Shown piece after piece: positions 51,683-60,087 of a stretch of DNA of 64,000 nt. The notes beneath the pieces were generated by a model, which had not been told where the DNA came from, made no database searches, and saw nothing but the letters and a program-made list of their open reading frames with translations. The DNA comes from Bordetella parapertussis (GTDB lineage Bacteria; Pseudomonadota; Gammaproteobacteria; Burkholderiales; Burkholderiaceae_B): assembly GCA_945903445.1 (NCBI GenBank), contig CAMDNZ010000007.1, positions 36,102 to 100,101 on the forward strand, read 5' to 3'. Both the position numbers and the translations under genes were made by a program. Positions within the stretch are counted from its first letter, which is position 1. Every line of letters starts with the position of its first letter.

Positions 51683-53551
51683 ATGGCCCTTCTACAGATT
51701 TCCGAACCGGGCGAATCGCCTGCGCCCCACGAACGCAAGCTCGCCGTGGGCATCGATCTGGGCACCACGCATTCCCTGGTGGCTGCCGTGCGCAGCAGCA
51801 TCCCCGAGATTCTGCCTGATGCCCAAGGACGTCGTCTGTTGCCGTCGGCTGTTCGGTATGTCGATGCGCAGACGGTCGAGGTGGGTGTCGATGCGCTGAC
51901 GCATCGCGCGTCCGACCCGCTCAATACCCTCGTGTCGATCAAGCGCCTCATGGGCCGCAGCGCGGCCGAGGCGCAGGCCGATCACGTGCCCTACGACTTC
52001 GTGGGAGATGAGAGCGGTTTGCGTATTCGTACCCGTCGTGGCGAGGTCACGCCGGTAGAGGTGTCGGCACAGATTCTGGACGTGTTGCGCGCGCGTGCCG
52101 AGGCGGTGTTGGGCGATCAACTGGTAGGCGCGGTGATTACCGTGCCTGCCTACTTCGACGACGCACAGCGGCAGGCGACGCGTGACGCAGCGCGGCTGGC
52201 GGGCTTGAACGTGTTGCGTTTGCTGAACGAGCCGACTGCTGCGGCCATCGCCTACGGACTTGATCATGCGGCCGAAGGCGTCTATGCCGTATATGACCTG
52301 GGGGGCGGCACCTTCGACATCTCCATTCTGCGCTTGAGCAAAGGGGTGTTCGAGGTCATCGCGACGGGTGGCGATGCCGCTTTGGGCGGCGACGACTTCG
52401 ATGACGTCATCGCCGATCACGTCTGCCGTCAGTGGCAACTGGAAGTTCACTCGCTGGAGCCGGGCGACCGCCGTGCCATGATGGTGGCGGCGCGTACCAC
52501 TCGCGAAGCATTGACCGAGGCGTCTTCTGCCGAATTGACCGTGCAGCTTTCGGGGCGTGGCGAGTTGGCGCTGAACTTGACGCGAGAAGCGTTCGAGCAG
52601 TTGGCTGCGCCTTTGGTGACGCGCACGATCGACCGGGCGCGTGCCTCCGTGCGCGACGCGGGTTTGAAGCTGAGCGAGATCGAGAGTGTCGTGTTGGTTG
52701 GCGGTTCGACCCGCATGCCCGTGGTGCAGGCCGCCGTCGAAGCCTGCTTCGGTAGCGTGCCATTGCGCGATATCGATCCGGACGAAGTCGTGGCTTTGGG
52801 CGCGGCCTTGCAGGCGAACCTGCTGGCGGGCAACCGTGCACCGGGCGAAGACTGGCTGCTGCTGGATGTCACGCCCTTGTCGCTGGGTTTGGAGACCATG
52901 GGCGGCCTGGTCGAGCGGATCATCCCCAGGAACAGCACGATTCCAGTGGCTCGGGCGCAGGAGTTCACCACCTTCAAAGATGGCCAGACGGCCATGAGCA
53001 TTCATGTGCTGCAAGGTGAACGCGATCTGGTCAGCGAGTCTCGTTCGCTGGCTCGATTCGAGTTGCGCGGTATGCCCGCTTTGGTGGCGGGTTCGGCGCG
53101 CATTCGAGTGACTTTCCAGGTGGATGCCGACGGTCTGTTGAGTGTGACGGCCCGCGAGCAAAGCACCGGTATCGAGGCGGCCGTCAGTGTGAAGCCGTCT
53201 TACGGCTTGTCCGATGACGAAGTGGCCCGCATGTTGGCCGATGGCGTGGCGCGAGCCGATGCCGATGCGCAAGCACGCATGTTGCGCGAGCAACTGGTCG
53301 AAGCGCGTCAGTTGGTGATCTCGGTCGAGGCTGCCTTAGGTGCCGATGGCGATTTGTTGGACGCTACCGAGCGCAAGCGAATCGACGAGTGCCTGGTCGC
53401 ATGCCGCTCGGCCGATCATGCGGAGGATGTCGATGTCGTGAAGCGAGCCGTGACCGCGTTGTCCGACTCGACCGAAGCGTTTGCCGCCCGGCGCATGGAC
53501 CGTGGCATTCGGGCGGCTTTGGCCGGCCGCAAGTTGAACGAAATTACCTGA
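51683..53551 (+). CDS. hscA: Hsp70-type chaperone HscA
   Basis: A 622-residue DnaK-family protein specialised for cluster transfer. ATPase motifs VGIDLGTTHSLVAAVR, AVYDLGGGTFDISIL and VLVGGSTRMPVV are present, followed by the substrate domain (LDVTPLSLGLETMGG). With HscB it releases the cluster from IscU. The length matches E. coli HscA (616). Confidence 0.96.
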   Translation: MALLQISEPGESPAPHERKLAVGIDLGTTHSLVAAVRSSIPEILPDAQGRRLLPSAVRYVDAQTVEVGVDALTHRASDPLNTLVSIKRLMGRSAAEAQADHVPYDFVGDESGLRIRTRRGEVTPVEVSAQILDVLRARAEAVLGDQLVGAVITVPAYFDDAQRQATRDAARLAGLNVLRLLNEPTAAAIAYGLDHAAEGVYAVYDLGGGTFDISILRLSKGVFEVIATGGDAALGGDDFDDVIADHVCRQWQLEVHSLEPGDRRAMMVAARTTREALTEASSAELTVQLSGRGELALNLTREAFEQLAAPLVTRTIDRARASVRDAGLKLSEIESVVLVGGSTRMPVVQAAVEACFGSVPLRDIDPDEVVALGAALQANLLAGNRAPGEDWLLLDVTPLSLGLETMGGLVERIIPRNSTIPVARAQEFTTFKDGQTAMSIHVLQGERDLVSESRSLARFELRGMPALVAGSARIRVTFQVDADGLLSVTAREQSTGIEAAVSVKPSYGLSDDEVARMLADGVARADADAQARMLREQLVEARQLVISVEAALGADGDLLDATERKRIDECLVACRSADHAEDVDVVKRAVTALSDSTEAFAARRMDRGIRAALAGRKLNEIT

Positions 53552-53553
53552 CT

Positions 53554-53895
53554 ATGCCTAAACTGACTATTCTCCCGCATCCCGACGTCTGCCCGGAGGG
53601 GCGCGTCATCGAAGACGCACCGCAAGGCGTGTCCATCTGCCGAGTGATGCTCGATCACGATATCGAGTTGGAACATGCCTGCGAGTTGTCGTGCGCGTGC
53701 ACCACCTGTCACGTGGTGGTGAAGCAGGGCTATGGTTCGCTCGACAATGCGACCGACGCCGAAGAGGATTTGCTGGATCGGGCCTGGGGCTTGTCGCCCA
53801 CCTCGCGGCTGTCGTGCCAGGCCAAGATCGCCGATGCCGATCTGACGATCGAGATTCCGCGCTACACCATCAATCACGCCAAGGAGAACCACTGA
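53554..53895 (+). CDS. fdx: Isc-type [2Fe-2S] ferredoxin
   Basis: A 113-residue adrenodoxin-type ferredoxin. The cluster cysteines lie in EHACELSCACTTCHV and in RLSCQAKI. It supplies electrons for cluster assembly. ATG 53554, two bases after hscA. Confidence 0.95.
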   Translation: MPKLTILPHPDVCPEGRVIEDAPQGVSICRVMLDHDIELEHACELSCACTTCHVVVKQGYGSLDNATDAEEDLLDRAWGLSPTSRLSCQAKIADADLTIEIPRYTINHAKENH

Positions 53896-53896
53896 G

Positions 53897-54091
53897 ATGA
53901 AATGGGTGGACATTCAGCGTATTGCTGAAGAATTGTTGGAAGCCTATCCGGAGGTCGATCCGGCTGCCGTGCGTTTTACTCAGTTGCGTGATTGGGTAAT
54001 GGCGCTGCCGGATTTCGACGACGATCCTGCCCGCTGCGGCGAACGGATCTTGGAAGCGATCCAGCAAGCCTGGATCGACGAGGCCGCTTGA
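53897..54091 (+). CDS. iscX: Isc accessory protein IscX
   Basis: A 64-residue acidic protein of the YfhJ/IscX family (KWVDIQRIAEELLEAYPEVDP, VRFTQLRDWVMALPDFDDDP). It binds IscS and modulates cluster formation. It ends the isc operon, starting one base after fdx. Confidence 0.93.
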   Translation: MKWVDIQRIAEELLEAYPEVDPAAVRFTQLRDWVMALPDFDDDPARCGERILEAIQQAWIDEAA

Positions 54092-54269
54092 GACGTAACG
54101 CGGCCTTGTCGTGTGCGAAGTGGTCTGGTAAGCCAAGCGTGGCGATGGCCAAGGTCGCGCGTTCGCCTGGCGGCTTAAATTAGGACGTCTTTGACTGGCC
54201 TTAAAGCGCCATTGCCTGGCGCGCCAGATCGGCCCATTTATCGCCCATGCCCGAGACACTCCAGACGAC

Positions 54270-55064
54270 TTAAGCGGCCGATCCGCTTATCAATACCGTG
54301 GCCAGCAGCGGCACGACCGCTACGCAGAACACCACCGCGCCTGCGGCCATGCCGAACGCATTGCCGCTTTGGCTGCGGGCCGAGGCGATCGGGAATTCAT
54401 CGGTGTCTAACCGTTTATAGGGCGAGCGGCCCGAGCGATCCACCTCATATTCGATGCTGTTCCAGTCGTCGATGGCTGCACTGGGCGCGAAAGCTAGAAC
54501 ACCACGCCAATCCGTCCAGTGGTCCGCCCATGCGGCCGATCCAACGGGCATCTGCGGCCACCGCCTGCTGTGAACGGTGCCGTCCATGCCCATGCTGCCG
54601 CGCAACGTCATGCCTGGAATCGGCCGGGCCACGCTGATGGGCAAGCCTTGAATACGCGCTTGGCCTTTCCTTTTGTTGGCGTCGTAGAGCGTCATGTAAT
54701 TGTCGATCTCGACCGACTGCGCCATGCCGGTGCTAATTTGCCGAGCCCCTTTTCCCATCGTTTGAGCGGCTTGGTTCTCGCTGTTCCGATAGCCGGTGAT
54801 CTGCATAGCGCCGACCATGTTGCCCGGCTCGATCAAGGCCGACGACGGCTCAGGCCCTAAGCGCTTTAATAGCTACTGCATGAACGCACCGACGAAAATG
54901 TAGTCGGCGTCCAGAAGTTCGGTGTTGACCTGCCAGCCGTCGATACGATATGCCCGATCGACATGCGGGGCTGACGCCGTTGCGACGCCAACTGCTGGCT
55001 TACGGCTTTCTGCATCTTGACGGGCCTGTTGCTGTATAGCCGGGCGCATGCCATATCTACTCAT
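54270..55064 (-). pseudogene. Unknown protein split by an amber codon
   Basis: One frame from ATG 55064 to the stop at 54270 is interrupted only by TAG at 54875-54873. The first part (63 codons, ending DYIFVGAFMQ) and the rest (LLKRLGPEPSSALIEPGNMV...) together would make about 264 residues. The C-terminus has one membrane helix (MAAGAVVFCVAVVPLLATVL); the middle is polar. I do not recognise a family. It lies downstream of the toxin gene on the same strand, beyond the lysS-like repeat and a terminator, so it is probably a separate unit. Confidence 0.55.
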
Positions 55065-55201
55065 TCGGCAAAGGGCGGGCCGGGATCGACGCCAAGCAGA
55101 GTCGTGTTCGCGTGGACGCAGCCGTACCGGTATGAGTGCAGTAGGCGACTTTAGGCGTCGGCAAGACTATAACTTTGCCTGAGTGTGGCAGAGCGGCTGA
55201 G

Positions 55202-55230
55202 AAAAAACGGCCCTGGATCACCAGAGCCGC
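55202..55230 (-). terminator. Terminator downstream of the toxin gene
   Basis: On the minus strand GGCTCTGG-TGAT-CCAGGGCC forms a stem with one G-U pair, followed by GTTTTTT. It lies about 75 bases after the toxin stop. Confidence 0.75.
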
Positions 55231-55267
55231 AATATATCGATGCCTCCTTAATTAAGGCTGGTTCGGA

Positions 55268-55307
55268 ATCAGCCTTCGTTGGTGTAGCGCAGGTGTGAAA
55301 ACAGAAC
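55268..55307 (-). repeat. Diverged duplicate of the lysS 3' end (att-like)
   Basis: Read on the minus strand this encodes VLFSHLRYTNEG-stop, against ILFPHLRHSSEG-stop at the end of lysS (56601-56640). About 31 of 40 bases agree, in the same orientation. The toxin gene stop abuts it. A gene-end duplicate bracketing an insert is what integration into the 3' end of a gene leaves behind. Confidence 0.75.
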
Positions 55308-56371
55308 TATTCGGATGCACCTAACGAAAGAACAACGATATTTAAGCGTGAGTCGTAAATTCTATCTTCCACTTTCATGTCAGAAAGACGAGGGCAAGCG
55401 CGAATCGATGCGGCCAAGGAATGAGCATTGCTTTGCGCTACCGTACTATACGAATCGAACGATAGTTGGCTGACGCCATGGCAGGTAAAACGCAATGGCA
55501 CCGTCGGGGACGTACCGTTGCGGACTTCGGCGATCATGCCAGTCCCTTCGCCCAAGTTCGAATAAGCGACGGGTGACGTCGTGTCGTTATCGTAATCGCT
55601 GTTATAACTTCGGTTGGCTACCCATCGGCTTTCCCAGAAACTGGATCGAAATAATGGCGAATCGGGCCCTATGCCGTGTTCCTCTATCATCCCTGCGGTT
55701 AACTCTGCATAATCCATGATTCTGCTAAACCCGAATCCCCCCAATGCCGCAAACTCTCGCTGATCGCCTACTTCCGAATCCTGCCAAAGCAAATCGTAAA
55801 GCTGCCGCCTCAGTCTGCGGTCAGGCGTAGCCTCCATTACGACTTCCAGAGAGGCACCTAGGCCGTAGAAATTGTGTGCGGGTCTTATCCTATAGATGTA
55901 AATAGTAGCGTTTGGATCGTATAGAGATGAATCGCTGTGAGGTAGCAGCGTGGCGTCACCAAAATTCACAGCAGCCTGTATGGTTGCCGCCGTGGAAACG
56001 AAGTTAGAATCGCCGGACTCGCCTTCTAGATGAGATATTAATCCGTTATTTGCGGTCAAACCCGCCTCGACGTGTGGTAACATTCCGCCTGCCGCACGCA
56101 TGTCTTCAAGAGGACGCCGATCCACCCTATAAACAGTGGAAAAAGGCTGACTAAGATCTTGGTTTTGATAAAAACCGCGAGATTTTAATATTCGTTCTTC
56201 CCATCGAAGCAGAGATGTTTTATTTCCATCGTCGCTATGGTAAGTACGATCTGCTCGATGAGCGCTCGACCATGTGACTTCGTTCGAAGCATGTTGTGCA
56301 CCCAATGACGTGGAGGCCCACGTATTTATATTCAAAGCAAAAACGACAAGAAACAATACAATTGATTTCAT
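55307..56371 (-). CDS. Secreted ADP-ribosyltransferase related to pertussis toxin S1 (PtxA-like)
   Basis: A 354-residue protein from ATG 56371 (GGAGA seven bases upstream). A signal peptide (about 1-25) precedes a domain with the hallmarks of PtxA/CtxA toxins: VYRVDRRPLEDM with R82 (PtxA VYRYDSRPPEDV), the NFVSTAA strand at 123-129 (STS-like), IYIYRIRPAHNFYG (PtxA YIYEVRADNNFYG), and the catalytic QRE at 204-206, within QREFAALGG. QxE rather than ExE matches PtxA, which modifies cysteine of G proteins. C297 and C326 could form a disulfide. The gene is AT-richer than its neighbours and sits between two lysS 3' ends; no B-subunit genes are visible. Family assignment is strong; host target is inference. 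Confidence 0.85.
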   Translation of the reverse strand: MKSIVLFLVVFALNINTWASTSLGAQHASNEVTWSSAHRADRTYHSDDGNKTSLLRWEERILKSRGFYQNQDLSQPFSTVYRVDRRPLEDMRAAGGMLPHVEAGLTANNGLISHLEGESGDSNFVSTAATIQAAVNFGDATLLPHSDSSLYDPNATIYIYRIRPAHNFYGLGASLEVVMEATPDRRLRRQLYDLLWQDSEVGDQREFAALGGFGFSRIMDYAELTAGMIEEHGIGPDSPLFRSSFWESRWVANRSYNSDYDNDTTSPVAYSNLGEGTGMIAEVRNGTSPTVPLRFTCHGVSQLSFDSYSTVAQSNAHSLAASIRACPRLSDMKVEDRIYDSRLNIVVLSLGASE

Positions 56372-56600
56372 GCTCGATTCTCCGGACGCAAGATTTGGCT
56401 GGCGACCTAATCTATCACCCGATCTAATGGCATTACTCAACCATTAGTCTGAACTTTCGTTTGGTAGGCATATGAATTTTCTGCGATTTCACCGCGATGG
56501 CGGGTTTCGACGTTTCGCAAACGGGTTTTAGCGTTCTCAGCTGCGCCTCGCGTGCTGTGAGTCAGACCGCCAAGGCGCAATTCGCCGGCGCCGGTCCGGC

Positions 56601-56640
56601 ATCAGCCTTCGCTGGAGTGGCGCAGATGCGGGAATAGAAT
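56601..56640 (-). repeat. lysS 3' end matching the copy at 55268
   Basis: The genuine last codons of lysS, ending at TGA 56604-56602. With the diverged copy at 55268-55307 it brackets the 1.3-kb toxin segment in direct orientation. Confidence 0.7.
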
Positions 56641-58128
56641 CACGTCGCGAATAGTGGGACTGTCGGTCAGCAACATGATCAGACGGTCGATGCCGATACC
56701 GCAACCGCCGGTCGGCGGCATACCGTATTCCAGGGCGCGAATGTAGTCGGCGTCGTAGAACATGGCCTCGTCGTCGCCTGCGTCCTTGGCTTCGACCTGG
56801 CCCTTGAATCGAGCGGCCTGATCTTCGGGATCGTTCAATTCGGAGAAACCGTTGGCAATCTCGCGGCCCGTGATGAACAGCTCGAAACGCTCGGTGATGC
56901 CAGGGCGGGTGTCTGAGGCGCGCGCCAGCGGCGAGACTTCGGCCGGATAGTCGATGATGTAGGTAGGCTGCCAGAGCAGGGCTTCGGCCGTTTCCTCGAA
57001 CAGCGCCAGTTGCAGCTGTCCCAGGCCAGCACGCGATAGAACCGGACCGTCTACGTGCGCGCCCAGCTTCTTCAATTCGGCGCGAACGAAGTCGATGTCG
57101 TCCAACTGTTCTTGGGCGTAGTGCGGGGCGTATTTCAGAATCGCGCCGCAGATGGTCAGGCGGTCGAATGGCTTGGACAGATCGACTTCCTGGCCCTGGT
57201 ATTGCAGGACAGCCGAACCCGTCGCAGAGATGGCGGCCGCACGCAGGATCGACTCGGTGAAGTCCATCAGCCAGTGATAGTCGGTATAGGCCGCGTAGAA
57301 CTCCATCATCGTGAACTCGGGGTTGTGCCGAGTGCTGACGCCTTCGTTGCGGAAGTTGCGGTTGATTTCGAACACCCGGTCGAAGCCCCCCACGATCAGG
57401 CGCTTGAGATAAAGCTCGGGCGCGATGCGCAAGAACATTTCCATGTCCAGCGCATTGTGGTGCGTGGTGAAGGGCTTGGCCGCCGCGCCGCCTGGAATCG
57501 GGTGCAGCATGGGGGTTTCGACTTCGACGAAGGCTGCGTCCAGCATGAATTGGCGCACCGCGCCAATGGCCTTGCTACGCGCTTCGAAAGTGCGGCGTGT
57601 GGCGTCGGTCATGATCAGATCGACGTAACGCTGGCGGTAGCGCATCTCTTGATCGGCCACGCCGTGAAATTTGTCGGGCAAGGGGCGCAGCGACTTCGAC
57701 AGCAGTCGAACCTGGGTGGCGTGGACCGACAGCTCGCCTTTGTTGGTCTTGAACATCGCGCCTTCGACGGCCACGATGTCGCCCAAGTCCCATTGTTTGA
57801 ATGCGGCATAGGCGTCTTCGCCCACGCCATCGCGCTCGACGTAAATCTGGATGCGGCCGCTGCCGTCTTGCACAGTGGCGAAGCTGGCTTTGCCCATCAC
57901 CCGCTTGAGCATCATGCGGCCCGCGATTTTTACTGGAATCGCTTGCTCGGCCAGCGCCGCTTGCTCTTGTTCGTCGTAGCGTGCATGCAAATCGGCGGCA
58001 CGAGCATCGGGGGTGTAGTCGTTGGGATAGGCGACCCCCGCTGTGCGCAATTTGTCGAGCTTGGCACGACGTTCGGCGATCAGGCGGTTCTCGTCCTGGG
58101 GAGTCGGGGCGGGGGTGGGCTGGGTCAT
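56602..58128 (-). CDS. lysS: Lysyl-tRNA synthetase (class II)
   Basis: A 508-residue class II enzyme. An OB-fold anticodon domain (about 60-160; IAGRMMLKRVMGKASFATVQDGSGRIQIYV) precedes the catalytic core with motif 1 (FVEVETPMLHPIPGG), motif 2 (FRNEGVSTRHNPEFTMMEFY) and motif 3 (GCGIGIDRLIMLLTDSPTIRDVILFPHLR). It charges tRNA-Lys. The start at ATG 58128 gives the normal length; the frame is open for 19 more codons. Its 3' end is duplicated at 55268. Confidence 0.96.
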   Translation of the reverse strand: MTQPTPAPTPQDENRLIAERRAKLDKLRTAGVAYPNDYTPDARAADLHARYDEQEQAALAEQAIPVKIAGRMMLKRVMGKASFATVQDGSGRIQIYVERDGVGEDAYAAFKQWDLGDIVAVEGAMFKTNKGELSVHATQVRLLSKSLRPLPDKFHGVADQEMRYRQRYVDLIMTDATRRTFEARSKAIGAVRQFMLDAAFVEVETPMLHPIPGGAAAKPFTTHHNALDMEMFLRIAPELYLKRLIVGGFDRVFEINRNFRNEGVSTRHNPEFTMMEFYAAYTDYHWLMDFTESILRAAAISATGSAVLQYQGQEVDLSKPFDRLTICGAILKYAPHYAQEQLDDIDFVRAELKKLGAHVDGPVLSRAGLGQLQLALFEETAEALLWQPTYIIDYPAEVSPLARASDTRPGITERFELFITGREIANGFSELNDPEDQAARFKGQVEAKDAGDDEAMFYDADYIRALEYGMPPTGGCGIGIDRLIMLLTDSPTIRDVILFPHLRHSSEG

Positions 58129-58135
58129 GGAAGAA

Positions 58136-58921
58136 TCAATCGTAGTTGCGAATGTCGTCGATCTCGGTGGTGCCGAAATCGTCACGATTCAGGTAGGCGT
58201 AAATGCGTTGAGCGACGGCTGTCGGCGCCGTGAGGCGGCCGTCGGCATGCAGGGCCTGGAAGCGGTCGAGCGCCGGAAAGCGTTCGGCGGCCTGGCCTCG
58301 AATGGTGCGCTGCATGTCGGTGTCGATCACACCCGGCGCCAAGGCGACCGCCTTGATGCGGTCGTTGCCCGATGAGGCCATGCGCTGCTCGGCGTTCAAT
58401 ACGCGGGTGGCGATGTCCACGGCGGCCTTGGTGGCGCAGTAGACGGTCCAGCCAGGGGTCGGTCCACGGCCTGCACCCGACGAGATATTGAGCACACGGC
58501 AATCGACAACCGTGTCGGGCAAGGCCGACAGTGCGGCGGCAGTCAGGCCGATCACCGCGGTGACGTTCAAGGCCAAGGCCCGGCCGATGGCCGCCGTGTC
58601 GGTCAGCTTGCTGGCGACATCGACCGGTTCGACGCTGCCGGCGTTATTGATCAGCAGGACGCGTTCGGCCTGGCTGGTGCCAAGCACTTGGGCGACTTCG
58701 CGGGCAGCCAGGGCCATGCCGGCGTCGTCGGCCAGGTCGGCGGCAATGCCGGTGTGCAGGCCGCCTGCTGCCGTGACGGCTTTGGCCAGCTCGGCATCGC
58801 TACGGCGCGCGAGCGTGACCAGATGCACGCCATCGGCTGCTGCGACGCGGGCCAGGGCGGCGCCCAGGCCGCGCGAGGCACCCGTGAGAATGACGACAGT
58901 ATGGATGGCACGGGTGCTCAT
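58136..58921 (-). CDS. SDR-family oxidoreductase
   Basis: A 261-residue short-chain dehydrogenase: cofactor motif TGASRGLGAALAR, NNAGS, catalytic serine in LNISSGAGRG and YCATK. The pattern is closest to the sepiapterin/benzil reductase branch (TPGWTVYCATKAAVD), probably NADPH-dependent. The substrate cannot be told. It lies between prfB and lysS on the same strand, 4 bp after prfB and 7 bp before lysS, so the three are probably one transcript. Confidence 0.85.
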   Translation of the reverse strand: MSTRAIHTVVILTGASRGLGAALARVAAADGVHLVTLARRSDAELAKAVTAAGGLHTGIAADLADDAGMALAAREVAQVLGTSQAERVLLINNAGSVEPVDVASKLTDTAAIGRALALNVTAVIGLTAAALSALPDTVVDCRVLNISSGAGRGPTPGWTVYCATKAAVDIATRVLNAEQRMASSGNDRIKAVALAPGVIDTDMQRTIRGQAAERFPALDRFQALHADGRLTAPTAVAQRIYAYLNRDDFGTTEIDDIRNYD

Positions 58922-58925
58922 CGCA

Positions 58926-60030
58926 TCAGACCCCTTGCTTCAGGCTGGCCTGAATGAAGGGATCGAGATCGCCGTCCAGCACTTTCTGCGTGGCCGAGAT
59001 TTCGACGTTGGTGCGCAAGTCTTTGATACGGCTGTTGTCCAGCACGTACGAGCGAATCTGGTGACCCCAACCCACGTCGGTCTTGGCGTCTTCCATCTTC
59101 TGCTGCTCGGCCATGCGGTTGTTCATTTCCAGCTCGTACAAACGCGATTTCAGCATTTGCATGGCTTCGGCACGGTTGCGGTGCTGCGACCGGTCGTTCT
59201 GACACTGTACGACGATGCCGGTCGGGGCATGGGTGATACGAACCGCCGAGTCGGTTTTGTTGATGTGCTGACCGCCCGCGCCGCTGGCACGGTAGGTGTC
59301 CACGCGCAGGTCGGCCGGGTTGATCTCGATTTCGATGGAGTCGTCGACTTCCGGGTAGACGTGAACGCTGGCGAACGAGGTGTGGCGACCGCCCGACGAG
59401 TCGAACGGGCTCTTGCGCACCAGACGATGCACGCCCGATTCGGTGCGCAAATAGCCAAAGGCATATTCGCCTTCGATCTTGATGGTGGCCGATTTGAGAC
59501 CGGCGATTTCGCCTTCGGACTCTTCCAGCACTTCGGTCTTGAAGCCTTTGCGCTCGCAATAGCGCAGGTATTGGCGCAGCAGCATCGACGCCCAGTCTTG
59601 CGCTTCGGTGCCACCCGCGCCGGCCTGGATATCCATGAAGCAGTTCAGCGGATCGGCCGGGTTCGAGAACATGCGGCGGAATTCCAGCCCTTCGAGCAGA
59701 TTGCCGAAACCATCGGCATCGGTCTCGATGGCTTCGAGTGTATCGGTGTCGTCATCGGCAGCCGCCAGCTCGAACAGCTCGCGCGCATCGGCCACGCCGG
59801 TGTGGATTGTGGTGAGGGTCTCGACCACGCCTTCCAGCGATTTTTTTTCACGACCCAGATCCTGGGCGTGCTTGGGATCGTTCCAGATTTCCGCGCTTTC
59901 CAGCTCGGCATTGACGACGTGCAGGCGTTCTACCTTGGCATCGTAGTCAAAGATACCTCCGTAACGCCAACTCGCGATCAGCGTAGTCGGCGAGGCGGGC
60001 GAGCAGTTGGTTCTGGCGTTCGGCTTCCAT
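58926..60030 (-). CDS. prfB: Peptide chain release factor 2, with programmed frameshift
   Basis: About 367 residues after a +1 frameshift. The first 27 codons run from ATG 60030 to an in-frame TGA at 59949-59947; reading then shifts to DYDAKVERLHV and goes on to the stop at 58926. The GGQ loop (GAGGQHINKTDSAV) and the SPF codon-reading motif (VRKSPFDSSGGRH) mark RF2, which ends translation at UGA and UAA. Without the shift only a 27-residue peptide is made, so RF2 controls its own level. Confidence 0.95.
59947..59962 (-). promoter_or_regulatory. prfB programmed +1 frameshift site
   Basis: On the minus strand CGG-AGG-TAT-CTT-TGA-C: an internal ribosome-site-like GGAGG, three bases, then the slippery CTT followed by the UGA stop and C. 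This is the classic prfB arrangement. Confidence 0.93.
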
Positions 60031-60087
60031 GGCAATCCTGAGGCTTGTATCTTGGGTAACCCGCTATTTTAGCGCAGGGCGCAGCAC

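Noticed and set aside
51692..53293. A 533-codon minus-strand frame across hscA
   Set aside because: Antisense to a clear Hsp70 gene; H/R/Q-rich with no recognisable domain.
55178..55235. tRNA-like string GTGTGGCAGAGCGGCTGA
   Set aside because: It resembles the 5' part of a Ser/Leu tRNA, but no anticodon arm, T-loop or acceptor match follows. The adjacent dyad is better read as a minus-strand terminator.
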